Shown: positions 18,027 through 27,862 of the stretch, one piece after another
How positions within the stretch are numbered: the stretch's first letter is position 1
Layout: the number at the start of each line of letters is the position of its first letter
NCBI RefSeq assembly: GCF_001661345.1
Contig: NW_017962933.1
Location: 124,001-188,000, forward strand
Length of the DNA stretch: 64,000 nucleotides
Direction: 5' to 3'
Origin: Ascoidea rubescens DSM 1968
Lineage: Eukaryota > Ascomycota > Saccharomycetes > Ascoideales > Ascoideaceae
Program-made: the position numbers and the translations under genes
The notes under the pieces: generated by a model
Seen by the model: only the letters and a program-made list of their open reading frames with translations
Databases searched by the model: none
Told to the model about the DNA's origin: nothing

Positions 18027-18706
18027 TCTAAAGCTTCTGTCTGGAAGAAACGAGACTATCTTTTCAGCAACAGTTGAGCTCTCCTGGTCTTGAGCAATGT
18101 GGTGATGGCGATAATGATAATCTGTTCAGAACTGCTCCAAAAGAACCAGATCAGCACCATAGCGAACGCCAGGGCCACCCAGCTGCGGTGTACGCCGAAC
18201 AGTACATTTCGAGGGCACCTGCCGCGGCACACGTGTTGCCCAACAAAAACTCAGGACACATGTCCCAAGTGGGGCCGGATTGGGAAACTGCCTCTTTGAG
18301 CGCGTGGTCCTGGCGGGTCCTGACTCAGGGCTGCTTCGGTTGCTCCGTCAGCCTAAGAGCTGATTTTTCTGGAGACAAACCCAACATTCTTGCTCCTATT
18401 CATTTTGCAGTCAATCGCCATTTATATATCGTTGTAAATTCTCTAGTCTGGAGTGCATTGTGCTCGTCTCGTTATTTAAATAGTTCCATAGAACCACTCA
18501 GAACCACTCAGAACCATTCAGAATCATTCAATATTTTTCAGAATCGTTCAGAGCTGTATTCTGCTATATACTTTTATATATTATATACTATATATAAGTA
18601 AAACTTGAATAAATATATTGTCAAAGAGGTTTTTTTAAGGTCCCAAAGTAATTCTTAGTTTTACTTTTAATTTTTGTTAACTGGCCATTTTAAAAAAAAA
18701 AAAAAG
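18027..18706. promoter_or_regulatory. Divergent intergenic region between LAA1-like gene and unknown gene
   Basis: 680 bp. The part at about 18130-18370 is GC-rich and holds an E-box CACGTG at 18230-18235 and a Gcn4/AP-1-like TGACTCA at 18321-18327. Nearer the plus-strand gene the sequence turns AT-rich, with a phased 10-bp repeat at 18491-18550 and TATATA runs near 18570-18597. A 175-codon open frame crossing the region uses CTG and has no family likeness, so it is not called. Confidence 0.5.
18491..18550. repeat. 10-bp tandem repeat, consensus GAACCACTCA
   Basis: Units with exact 10-bp register: two GAACCACTCA, one GAACCATTCA, one GAATCATTCA, an AT-rich spacer of 10 bp, and one GAATCGTTCA. 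The period matches a helical turn, so any bound factor would sit on one DNA face. Confidence 0.85.
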
Positions 18707-20554
18707 ATGAGTTTTATGAATTTTTCTAGTGCTAATAGTTTCAACAATTTGAACAACTTTACCAATTTCAATACACTTAACAAGTTCAACTTGAACCAAA
18801 AAAAGAAAAATAGCAAAGATTTGCTAATTTTTGAGAATATTAATAGCATCAACACTAACAACCCAGATTACAAATCCCTACTAAATGATCATTATAAATT
18901 ATTCTCTTCATATTCACTAACTCCTTTCAATAACAATAACACTTCTTATTTATTAAAGACGAATCAAAATCAATTGTTGCAAATTCAAAATATCGAAGAT
19001 CCTGACGATTTAATTAATATTTTCAGCTCCTTTTCAATCAACAATAATAGCAGCAGTAATAAATCAAATCAAAATAACGGATTTAATCAAAATTACACTG
19101 TCAATGGAAATCTATCATCACTAAACCATATCAAAACTATTTTAAATTCTTATACAAACTATTTGTTTGATCACAAAAGAACCTTTGATGAATTTTTTGC
19201 CACATTAAGAAAGGATAAATCAATCTTATTGGAATTTTTAGGTATCGATAATTTTGCTGAATTTTACAACATCTTTGATAGGTCAAATAATATTAGAAGT
19301 CAACAAAATGATTTCTATGATTTTGTATTTGAAAATTTAAATAACAAGGAGTTATATCAATTATACTTACTATTCAAAAAAAAATTGGTCAATTTATTCT
19401 TAATCCTATCTATTTTAAAAATTTTACCAATCTTTCAACTTTCTTCAAATAAAATTTTAAACAATATAAACCAAGATGATTTAATTCTACCAATCTCAAA
19501 GATTTCCAATTTCAATATCTGGGATAATTCAACTTTTAAAAATAACCAGTCAGTTGTCAATGATTTAATTCCAGATTGCTTTTTAAACTTAATCAAATTG
19601 CCATTTGAAAAATTCAATATAATTAATTCTCCTTACATTTATAATTGTCTCGTTCACTATCTTGCATTTCCAGAAGATTTTCCATTTGATAAGGATCAAG
19701 ATCAAGATCAAAATCAAAATTTATGCTCAGAATTTGTTGGTAATGAAGAAAACTTGAACTTGATTTGGTTTGATAGATTATCTAAACTAAAATTGAATAA
19801 ACTAATTTACTTAAACGTTTTCAAGAAAATCGATCCATTTTATCAATTTGATAATAAACCATCTAAAAAGAGATTTCAAAAGGAAAAATTAATATACTCT
19901 GAAAATAGCAATGTCAATAATATCAATGATGAAATTGAATCCGCCATTAAAGAGAAAATTTTCTTAAATGATTACCATAAGCAAACTTTTGAAAATTACT
20001 TGATTAACAACTTGACTTATCACACAGTTAACAACGTGTTTGATTTGCTTGACGTTTTCACTTTTTTTTATGATTTATCAATCGAGGACTATTCATTAAA
20101 CCAAAATTTCTCATTTGAATTATTACAAGTTTTATTAAAATTTTTCAATTTAAAATTGATTGATTATTATTCAAACCAACCGGCTTTGAAAAAACAATTT
20201 TATGAAAATAGTATTCATTTGAATTTCGTTAAAATGCTAAGATATAAGAGCTTTTTCCTTAATTTGAATAATTACAACTTCAATTTCAACGAATTTAAAG
20301 GGGAGATTCTATATTTAGAAAGAAATTTCAGTATCAATTACAATACCAATGACGATTTTTTAAATAAAATTGATAAATTCAACAAATTCTTCAACCAAAG
20401 CGGAAACGAAAATCATCACGATAACCATAACAATCAGTTGGTGTATAGTAATGAATGTTATAACTACTTGTTATGGAACGGATTCAACGAAAATGACATA
20501 ATGGCAACTAATTTCTTCAGGTACTTCAGTTACATAGGTTTATCAAGAGATTAA
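18707..20554 (+). CDS. Unrecognised 615-aa protein, Asn/Phe/Leu-rich
   Basis: I do not recognise this protein. The first ATG of the frame is at 18707, just after an A-tract; the frame upstream of it opens only with TTG. The N-terminal 130 residues are Asn/Ser-rich and probably disordered. From about residue 135 onward the sequence is helical and rich in Leu, Phe, Tyr, Asn and Lys, with conserved-looking blocks such as FDHKRTFDEFFATLRKDKSI, NSPYIYNCLVHYLAFPEDFPF and the C-terminal CYNYLLWNGFNENDIMATNF. A DQDQDQNQN run at about 333-341 is simple repeat. No signal peptide, membrane segment or zinc motif is evident. There is no in-frame CTG in 615 codons, which matches the genuine genes here and supports coding. 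Confidence 0.75.
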   Translation: MSFMNFSSANSFNNLNNFTNFNTLNKFNLNQKKKNSKDLLIFENINSINTNNPDYKSLLNDHYKLFSSYSLTPFNNNNTSYLLKTNQNQLLQIQNIEDPDDLINIFSSFSINNNSSSNKSNQNNGFNQNYTVNGNLSSLNHIKTILNSYTNYLFDHKRTFDEFFATLRKDKSILLEFLGIDNFAEFYNIFDRSNNIRSQQNDFYDFVFENLNNKELYQLYLLFKKKLVNLFLILSILKILPIFQLSSNKILNNINQDDLILPISKISNFNIWDNSTFKNNQSVVNDLIPDCFLNLIKLPFEKFNIINSPYIYNCLVHYLAFPEDFPFDKDQDQDQNQNLCSEFVGNEENLNLIWFDRLSKLKLNKLIYLNVFKKIDPFYQFDNKPSKKRFQKEKLIYSENSNVNNINDEIESAIKEKIFLNDYHKQTFENYLINNLTYHTVNNVFDLLDVFTFFYDLSIEDYSLNQNFSFELLQVLLKFFNLKLIDYYSNQPALKKQFYENSIHLNFVKMLRYKSFFLNLNNYNFNFNEFKGEILYLERNFSINYNTNDDFLNKIDKFNKFFNQSGNENHHDNHNNQLVYSNECYNYLLWNGFNENDIMATNFFRYFSYIGLSRD

Positions 20555-20865
20555 GCTCGAAATATGCCCAATAATATATACCCTAATAATACGTACTTTA
20601 ATATAATACTTTATTATACCATGCTGTACTATACTGCACCGTTCCACAATATACCTCAAAAACGGGGCAAAAATAAGCTGTCATTCCCAAACAGGAAAGC
20701 TCCACACCACTGGCTTCCGTCTTTTTGTCCAGATCAAAACCCAAAAAAGAGCTAAAAATCTGGGGTTGCTCAGAAAAAAAGTGCTATGAGAACAGAAGCA
20801 GATGAATATGGAAATACTCCCTGTTTTCTCTTCTCTTTGCTGGCCATCGCAACTGCTTCTTAATA
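20555..20865. promoter_or_regulatory. Promoter of the PXMP4-like gene
   Basis: 311 bp between two co-directional genes, with AT-rich TATA-like sequence in the first half (for example TATATACC and TACTATAC near 20570-20640) and a pyrimidine-rich stretch with CTTCTCTT just upstream of the ATG. No gene is seen. Confidence 0.4.
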
Positions 20866-21789
20866 ATGAACAATAAAAAGCACATTTCGCCTGTTACCAT
20901 CTGGCTCTATCGCTCTCTTAAGTCAAAGAAGTTGTTTCATGCCTTTCTCAAAGACAACAAGCAGTTGAAGCTAGCTCTTTTGCAAATACTACACTCTTTT
21001 AAGAATGGATTTATCTATGGAGCCAAATTGAGATGTGCTCATTCAATCGTTTTATTGTTTTTATTGTCCAGCACAAGTTCGTTATTCCAGCTTAGAATGA
21101 AAATTCAAAAGGTGATAATCAACTCGATAAAGCATGGCGTATCCTTGGGAACCTATGCGATTATTTACAAGTCCATCTTATATTCCCTTAAATACATCAA
21201 ATCAATATCCGCGAGCAGCAATTTTAACCAATATATAAATAATGCAGATGTTCAAAATATTCATTTTGCTATAAACACGAATCAAAATCAAAATCAAAAT
21301 CTGAATCAAAGAATCTTGTTTCATAAAAGCACTCCATTTGATACGTTTTTGGCTGGGTTTATCAGTGGTTGTTTAGTTTTTGGTGATATCATTCCAGTTT
21401 TTTCTAATTCTATAACATATCAAATAACTTTGTATTGTCTATCAAGAATCTTACTTTCATTGGGCAAATCTGTTGGTGTTCTTTTATCTAAAAATAATTT
21501 AATCAATATTCTTTGCAATCTTAAAAAATTTAATGATATAAATAATATCAGTGATATAAATAATATCAGTGATATAAATAATAAGATTACCAGTGCCAAT
21601 CGTTTATTAAACTATAAAAAAATTCAAAAAATTTCATGGTTTTTAACTTCTGCAATTGTTTGGGGTTTGATTATGACATACCATAAGTTTCAAGCAGACC
21701 ATTTGAATCCATCTTTATTATCTTCTATGGACTATATTTATAATGATTACCACTGGAGCTCATTTTTTGAGTTTATTTTTGGCAAATAA
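20866..21789 (+). CDS. Peroxisomal membrane protein of the PXMP4/Pmp24 (Tim17-like) family
   Basis: A likely integral peroxisomal membrane protein. The family hallmark is visible at about residues 45-70: helical segment, then FKNGFIYGAKLRCAHSIVLL, matching the NG..YGAKIR.PHALVM block of PXMP4. Later, FDTFLAGFISGCLVFGD and YCLSRILLSLGKS match the second family block (FLAAFIGG.LVFG and YLLSRVLFAL). These Gly-rich hydrophobic segments resemble Tim17/22/23 proteins. Metazoan PXMP4 has about 212 residues; this one has 307, extended by Asn-rich linkers, one holding an NQNQN tract and another a triple ISDINN repeat. The NQNQN linker contains an in-frame CTG at 21301-21303. Saccharomyces cerevisiae has no obvious orthologue that I know of. 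The biochemical function of the family is poorly defined. Confidence 0.75.
   Translation: MNNKKHISPVTIWLYRSLKSKKLFHAFLKDNKQLKLALLQILHSFKNGFIYGAKLRCAHSIVLLFLLSSTSSLFQLRMKIQKVIINSIKHGVSLGTYAIIYKSILYSLKYIKSISASSNFNQYINNADVQNIHFAINTNQNQNQNLNQRILFHKSTPFDTFLAGFISGCLVFGDIIPVFSNSITYQITLYCLSRILLSLGKSVGVLLSKNNLINILCNLKKFNDINNISDINNISDINNKITSANRLLNYKKIQKISWFLTSAIVWGLIMTYHKFQADHLNPSLLSSMDYIYNDYHWSSFFEFIFGK
21535..21582 (+). repeat. 18-bp in-frame tandem repeat within the PXMP4-like gene
   Basis: Unit GATATAAATAATATCAGT, 2.7 copies, perfect. It encodes a repeated DINNIS hexapeptide in a linker of the membrane protein. As the unit is a multiple of three, copy-number change keeps the frame. Confidence 0.9.
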
Positions 21790-24167
21790 GAAGTGAGGAA
21801 TGTAAGGGATTTAAAAGGATTAAAATAACAATAACTATAACCATTAAATTACATTATCAGAATATTATTGGAATATTCGTTTCTTTTAAACAGTTTTCAA
21901 AATTAATTTATGAAATTAGCTTAAATACGGTTTCCATGTTATTATACTGGACTCCGCTGCATCGCCAATTTTTTCTTTTTATTATGTATTTATTAATTGC
22001 TTATTAATTAATTATTAATCAATTATTAATTGGTATTTATTATTTTTTTTAAATATTAAATTACTTCATTTCCAGATTAAAATATTTGAGACTTTTGATA
22101 ATAATTACAACGTACAACTAACAGTCATTATGGAATAAACGTAATATACAACTGCCCATATTTTCTTTATACTTATTGGCTGGTTTTAGTCTATGGGCAA
22201 TTTTTTGTATCTCATGTTTTTTGTGAAAGAGCAAAATCAATAGTTGATGTCTTAAACTTTCAATTTAAAATCCAAAAAGAATTCAAAATCGTATTTCAAA
22301 ATAACGTTAACAAAATAATAATAAAAATGATAATTATATTTATTTCTATTGTATTTGGGCTACAAACAGCGAATATCGTTGATTAAATTCAATTAATATG
22401 CTTAGCCATGATTCATGACTCAGATTCATCAGTTTCTACAACATGATTCCAAAGCTTTTGGGATTTGTTAATTATTGCGACATCCAGCAGCTCCTTAGAT
22501 ATTGGTATTTGTTTTTGGTTAACTGTTTGCCTGAGCCAGTTTTGAATTTTTGTTCATTTGAGTCAATACTATCTCAGTATCTTGTTAGTTTCAACAAAGA
22601 CTTTTAGTTGTGTGGATTTTGTAGTCGCATTCTGGTGTCTCGAATACTCCCAATCCTATCGAGTTCAAGCCAATCCATTTCCCATGATTATAATTTCTTT
22701 TATTCCATTAAGCAGTTTCCAATCAAAGGCTTTCCTCCGAAAAGCGGCGAAACTCGAAATGAGGCTGCAGGTTCTCCGAAGAAAAAACGCTATTTTCGAA
22801 CGCCACGAGCAATCTCCTGTTGCAGCTCCGGCCTCCAGGACCGACCTGTTTTGCAGCCGGTCACAGCTCCGACGGGCAGCCAGAGTGGTTTCTGTTGCTT
22901 GTTCCCTGGTGCTAGGCTTATTTGTTGCAACAGCACTGGGAAAATGAATGACGTTGTGGAGTGTTGGTGCTGGGAAGCAGCTGACTCGGCGATCTCCGTA
23001 ATCCCAACGGCACTGGTTCCGGCTAGCGTGCGACTTTTTACGAAAGATAGCCGGAGTGGAAAACCGAGAAAAACTAGGAAAAAATTGCGTAACCGACTTT
23101 GGATCTCATGTTGAAGAGCTCAAAATAACAGGAGTAAACTGAAGTAAACTGGAACAAACTGGCTCAAAAACTTCGTTTGATAATTAGCAAAATAGCCAAA
23201 CAGCAAAACATGAACATTATTATTTTGGAAAAAGGTTCTCTGCTTGTGTAATCTTATTTTGCTTTGCTTTTTGGCTGGAAAAGGGAAGCTCACACAGATT
23301 ATGTATCTGTCTGCTTCAGTGGTTATATCAAAGAATGATCCCAATATTAAGATATTTTCGTTCTTTCATAACAGCTTGATAAATTCTATTTCTCTTCGTT
23401 TCTCTTATTTGGATGATTTCAATTTTTGGAAATTTAAAATTGCAAAAAAGCAATTTGAAATATGATCTGAGTACTGGGAATATTTCTAATCGTTAAGATA
23501 GTTCCTAGTTCACTACAGACTCAATATATTACAAAACTTGTGCTCTAGCGAATAGTTTATCAAAACACATAATCTTCAATTTCTTAATTTCTTAATTTCT
23601 TAGTTTCTTAGTTTCTTCATTTTTTAATTTGATTTCTTCATCTCTTAATCCTTGAATCATTTGATTAATTTAAGTTATTTGCTTTACCAAAAAAGAAATC
23701 TTTTTAAAAAAATTGTAACCCAATCCACTTTATCAGCTCTATAGAAAATTAATATAAATACCCAGCTTATCCTCTTCCTCCTTTCTCATTCAAATTCCAA
23801 TTAAAATTCAAAAGAAAACAACAACAACAACAACAACATATTATCTTATCTCAATTAATAATCAGGTTTAACATCCTTCAAAGTTTCAAAGCTATCATAT
23901 TCTTTGGTATGTTTATTATTTAATGTTATCTATCCTTTCCAAATCATAAAAAACGTTCTCTAACCATCTATATCTCAGGTCTTTGTCTATTCCTTTATAC
24001 TATATTGTTTCATTATATTATATCTTACTGTTAATTCTGCTTATTTATTGATTTGTATTATACTTTACGTCTTCAATTAATTCCTTAATTCAATCCTCCC
24101 AGTCCCTTATATTATACTATACTTTAAACCTTTCAAACACAATATCCAATTATCCCACCATCCAACA
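21790..24167. other. Long gene-poor interval with GC island and repeat
   Basis: The longest stretch without a confident CDS. From 21790 to about 22550 it is AT-rich. From about 22740 to 23100 it is GC-rich, with no protein-like frame. From 23578 to 23640 it has a repeat of about 9 bp (TTTCTTAAT). From about 23750 it becomes the promoter and leader of the small gene at 24168 (TATAAATA near 23753, CAA repeat at 23818-23838). I found no tRNA-like B box or other RNA signature. An origin, a noncoding RNA or simply a long upstream region would all fit. Confidence 0.4.
23907..23978 (+). other. Putative 72-bp intron in the 5' leader of the small Cys-rich gene
   Basis: Donor GTATGT at 23907-23912, branch-like CTCTAAC at 23958-23964, acceptor CTCAG ending at 23978. 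I find no ATG in the leader from the TATA (about 23753) to 23906 or from 23979 to 24167; the only upstream ATGs lie inside this interval. Removing it gives an ATG-free leader ending at the ATG of 24168. Confidence 0.6.
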
Positions 24168-24353
24168 ATGCATTACAGAGAAGTTCATTATTACAGAGAC
24201 AGAATTTGCTGCAAATGCCACAGCCTAACAGACTTTGATTATGGCTACAACAGATACTGTGAAGAATGTGGTCATGATATTTATACTATTTATGTTTTTG
24301 AAAACTGTACTCACAACGTTCTCTGTTCCAACTGCGAGTTGCTAAAGCCGTAA
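24168..24353 (+). CDS. Small 61-aa cysteine-rich protein, probably zinc-binding
   Basis: I do not recognise a family. The protein has eight cysteines, including CCKC near residues 14-17, CEEC at about 35-38 with GHD following, and CSNC at about 54-57, plus several His and Tyr. The paired CxxC spacing resembles a zinc ribbon, so metal binding is an inference. The gene has a well-formed promoter: TATAAATA near 23753, then a leader with CAACAACAA repeats typical of strongly expressed yeast genes. After removal of the proposed leader intron (23907-23978) the ATG at 24168 is the first in the transcript. There is no in-frame CTG. Short length keeps confidence moderate. Confidence 0.6.
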   Translation: MHYREVHYYRDRICCKCHSLTDFDYGYNRYCEECGHDIYTIYVFENCTHNVLCSNCELLKP

Positions 24354-24588
24354 TTCAAGAAAAACAATCTCTCTTAATCAGATTTAACCAGAAAAATGTT
24401 TTTTTATTGCATTCAAAACTCGCCTATCCACTAATTATTCAAACTAAAGGCTTTTGGAAACCTTTTAAGAAAAAAAAAAACAATAAATTAAGTAGTTAAA
24501 TAGTTTAAGTAGACTAAATAAGTAAGCTCGAAAAAAAAATAATTTATAAAACGAATTTCTTAACAAAAAAAAAATCAAAAACATTACA

Positions 24589-27477
24589 TTAATATCTTAT
24601 TAGCTCAAACCTTTCATCAATTAACTTTTGCCTTGAAATATAGTTCAATGTCCTCTTAAAATGATTGACTGGTAACTCATCAATATCAACATTCTCCAAA
24701 TTATTCTTGATAAGTTCTATCAAATCGTTGATGTACTTTGCTGAGATCAAATTTCCATGAATGTAATAGTAAATACACTGGTTCAAGATTTCAATAAACA
24801 ATTCAATTGAAACTGAGCTCTCAATGCAACTGTCAGAGATTCTTAATGATTTTTGTAAACATTCCATCACCCTTTTATTATTTGTGATACTTGCACTACC
24901 AACAGAACCCACATTTGCGCCATTTTCAGTATTTTCACCATTTTCAGTATTAACAGAATCGGACTCTTTTTCCTTTCCTCTTTCTTTCTCCTTACTAGAT
25001 TTTGAGCTAAAATCGTTTGGCTGGAACCATAAATGAGAAGCAAAATACACTGCTCTACATTGATCTGGTTTCTTTAATAACTTGACTGAATATAGAACGG
25101 TTTTAGTGATTAAATTATCATAGTTTTCCTTGTCATAGTCATTTTTACTTTCAACATAAAAATTCTTATAATATAAAATTAGTACGCTAATCAATTCTGT
25201 GATTATTTGGTATTGTTGTTTGGAATTAATTAGTTCTTCATAAATTGAAAATATCTTGATGAAAAACTCATTGGTGAATTCATTCATCATGATCTCGTTT
25301 GATATATTGGACACTGAGATCAATAATTTCAAAGCCAATTCTAGTGAGCCGAATGAGTATAATTCATTGATATATTTGGTTAGTCCTTTAAAAATATTCT
25401 TAATTTCACGCTTGTAGTCATTTATTCTCTTTTCATATTTAGTTATTTTCTTTGAATTTGTATTAGAATCCAAATTTGCAAAAGTTAATTTCTTATTGAG
25501 TCTTAGAATTCTGACATTGACTCTTCTAATTATTTTAAGAAAATTAAATATTAATGAGGAATACGTATATTTAATCTTGCTTCCACCTTTAGAAAGATAT
25601 TTTGATGCTACTAAGAGTAACTTTGAGTTTTCAATTGGATCTTTATTATATATTAGATGCAAAATTTTTGCAACTTTTTCTTGATTGATCAATGCTTCAA
25701 TAGAAAGATTTGAATCATTATCTTCAAAACGAGAATCCATTAAATTGTCTTCACCAAATAAAAGAGAATTTGAAGTTGAAGAAGATTTCTTTGATTTTTT
25801 ATTTCTAGATAAGTTTGAATTAACAATACTGCTTAATAAATTGAAAATGCAGTTTACAATATCTTCATTTTGTAGTTGCATCTTGTAATCTAATATTTTA
25901 TCGAGAAATTGTTGAGATATGAAGGATTGGACTTTTGGAGATTGACTTTCTAATAATTTTGTATAGTTTTTTAAATTCAATAGTAAATCCAAATTGATTG
26001 ATTTTTGTTCATGAACTTCAAATATGCTGACAAAGTCCACAGGGATTAATAAAATGTTTTTTAGATTTTGTTCTGTAATTGGAGAAGAAGCTTCTCTAGT
26101 ATCTTTAAATTCGTCAAGTCTTTTCAAAGTGTGTAATAATAAAGTATCAATATTTTTGTAATTTTTTGGATAATAGGTTAAGGACAATTTGCATAATTTC
26201 TCCAACAAAGCGGTAATATCGTCGATAGATAGGTCTGGTCTTAATTCATCTAGTTTTTGAATATAGCTATAAAATTTTTGAAACAAATCAAATTGATTTT
26301 CTTTTTCTTTTTCTTTTTCAGTGGCATCAACTTGATTATTATCTATTTTTTCTTCTTTTTCTTTTTCTTTTTCTTTTTGATTTTGATTTTGATTTTGATT
26401 TTCAGTTATCGTTTCTATTTCAGTTTTCGTTTCTATTTCAGTTTTCGTTTCATTTCCATTTTCTTTTTGGGATTCTTTGTTTTTTAGCTTCTCTTCGTTA
26501 TCATTTTTATCTTTGATTGTTAACTTTTCCAAGTCAATAACCCCATCTTCTCTATGAATGAAGTTTGCCAATCTATCCATTAGAGAAATAGAAATCTTTT
26601 TAAGAGAGACTTGGGGAATTAAATTTAGCGTTGCCTTTAATAGCATATCCAAGGTGAATAAATGGAATTCGTCAGGGAAAACTTGTATGACAACATCGAG
26701 TAAATATTCCTGAGCGATCAAGTCTCTGCATTGGATAATTTGTTCAAGAATTCTTGGTAAAATGACATTTTTATAATAAAATTTATCGATTCCATCTAGT
26801 TGGGATAGTCTGACTAAATTCGAACCAACTAAAATTTGTAATTCTTGCCTTTCTTTCGTTCTTTTTTGTCTTTCTCTTGAATGACCCTGGTGTTGGAGTC
26901 TTACCCATAGTTTATTCATTTCAATGAAATTTGTAATAATGAATTCTGTTGAATCTTCAAGAGAGGTATTTTCAGAAACTTTAGATTTGTCGGGCAATAG
27001 GTCTTTTGTCTTTTGAGATAAGTAGTATCGTAAAAACAAACCCCTAATGGGATGCTGAACACCACGACACATTTCAATCATATCTTTCATAATCTCCTTG
27101 ATGGGGGCATTAAGTATAGACATGTAGACAGTTCCAACAGTGATCATGAGATATAGTCTTGGAACTATATTACCAGCATACTGAACCAATTCGTAGAGAT
27201 CAGATAGATGGTTGTTTGGATGGTTTTCTTTCAAGTAGTTGGATAGGTATTCTAGTGCATCGTAGATGACGATGTACAATTCATAGTAGTGCTTGGGGGT
27301 AAGAGCAGAAGTTCTCAATTCCGACAAAAAGGTAGAGGCGTGTTTCAATGCATCCATCAATTTGCCCTTGGAGTCCAAACACTTCTTCATGAGAAGGGTT
27401 TGCTGCTTTATGATGGTTAGCGAGTCGTTCAACATTATACGCTGTTCTTCAGGGGTAGCAGTTCTGGCAGAAGACAT
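24589..27477 (-). CDS. VPS35: Vps35, retromer cargo-recognition subunit
   Basis: Core subunit of retromer, which returns receptors from endosomes to the Golgi. The N-terminal Vps35 hallmark is clear: LMKKCLDSKGKLMDALKHAS, then PRLYLMITVGTVYMS (the conserved PRLYL motif that binds Vps26) and HPIRGLFLRYYL. The rest is an alpha-solenoid, ending in a Vps29-binding helical region. A Glu/Lys/Asn/Gln-rich simple-sequence insert lies at about residues 315-390. The first true ATG is at 27477, giving 962 residues (yeast Vps35 has 944). The open frame continues upstream, but only from a TTG and with a Pro/Ser-rich, unlikely sequence. Confidence 0.95.
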   Translation of the reverse strand: MSSARTATPEEQRIMLNDSLTIIKQQTLLMKKCLDSKGKLMDALKHASTFLSELRTSALTPKHYYELYIVIYDALEYLSNYLKENHPNNHLSDLYELVQYAGNIVPRLYLMITVGTVYMSILNAPIKEIMKDMIEMCRGVQHPIRGLFLRYYLSQKTKDLLPDKSKVSENTSLEDSTEFIITNFIEMNKLWVRLQHQGHSRERQKRTKERQELQILVGSNLVRLSQLDGIDKFYYKNVILPRILEQIIQCRDLIAQEYLLDVVIQVFPDEFHLFTLDMLLKATLNLIPQVSLKKISISLMDRLANFIHREDGVIDLEKLTIKDKNDNEEKLKNKESQKENGNETKTEIETKTEIETITENQNQNQNQKEKEKEKEEKIDNNQVDATEKEKEKENQFDLFQKFYSYIQKLDELRPDLSIDDITALLEKLCKLSLTYYPKNYKNIDTLLLHTLKRLDEFKDTREASSPITEQNLKNILLIPVDFVSIFEVHEQKSINLDLLLNLKNYTKLLESQSPKVQSFISQQFLDKILDYKMQLQNEDIVNCIFNLLSSIVNSNLSRNKKSKKSSSTSNSLLFGEDNLMDSRFEDNDSNLSIEALINQEKVAKILHLIYNKDPIENSKLLLVASKYLSKGGSKIKYTYSSLIFNFLKIIRRVNVRILRLNKKLTFANLDSNTNSKKITKYEKRINDYKREIKNIFKGLTKYINELYSFGSLELALKLLISVSNISNEIMMNEFTNEFFIKIFSIYEELINSKQQYQIITELISVLILYYKNFYVESKNDYDKENYDNLITKTVLYSVKLLKKPDQCRAVYFASHLWFQPNDFSSKSSKEKERGKEKESDSVNTENGENTENGANVGSVGSASITNNKRVMECLQKSLRISDSCIESSVSIELFIEILNQCIYYYIHGNLISAKYINDLIELIKNNLENVDIDELPVNHFKRTLNYISRQKLIDERFELIRY

Positions 27478-27862
27478 GGTGGAGTGTCGATGCTGGGTCC
27501 TCTGTGAGGTGTTACTGAGGAGAACAAGGTCTGTGCTTTGGCTCTGTGCAGCCGTTCTTCTTCGTGGGCTCAATTGTGGTGATGGTGCTGGAGAAACTGG
27601 CGATGGAGAAGCTTTTGATGGCAAAGATAACAGCTCCAGCTCAACAAACGCTGTTGGTCACCGGCAACCGGAGTTACCCTACACGGAACAGTGTTCGGAA
27701 AACTCTCGGGAAGACCGAAAACCGTGTTCGAGAAAAGAGCGAAGAGGAGAAATGTGTATAAAGAATAGATTATATAGACTCTAAAATATTATGTTTTACA
27801 GCAGCGTAGGGCTGGGTGATGGTGGTGGTGGTGGGGGGGGGGCAGTAATTGCAACTCCAGGC
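27478..27862. other. Intergenic region: VPS35 promoter and FAS1 3' end
   Basis: 385 bp between two co-directional minus-strand genes. Contains AT-rich sequence near 27765-27800 and a GGT repeat running into a 10-G run at 27833-27842 next to the FAS1 stop. No gene is seen. Confidence 0.4.

Noticed and set aside
18074-18601. Plus-strand 175-codon open frame between LAA1-like gene and the unknown gene
   Set aside because: Starts only from TTG, uses CTG, lies over a divergent promoter and a 10-bp repeat, and shows no family likeness.
22413-22551. Minus-strand stretch of 46 codons that reads like protein (helical, Lys/Gln-rich), ending in TGA at 22413
   Set aside because: It has no ATG, is closed upstream by a stop, needs an unsupported splice (only a weak branch ACTAAC and a CTCAG acceptor), and contains two adjacent CTG codons, which real genes in this window avoid.
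22558-23114. Two overlapping plus-strand frames (129 and 168 codons) in the GC island
   Set aside because: Length is expected from GC-rich, stop-poor sequence; no domain likeness, and neither frame is preferred.
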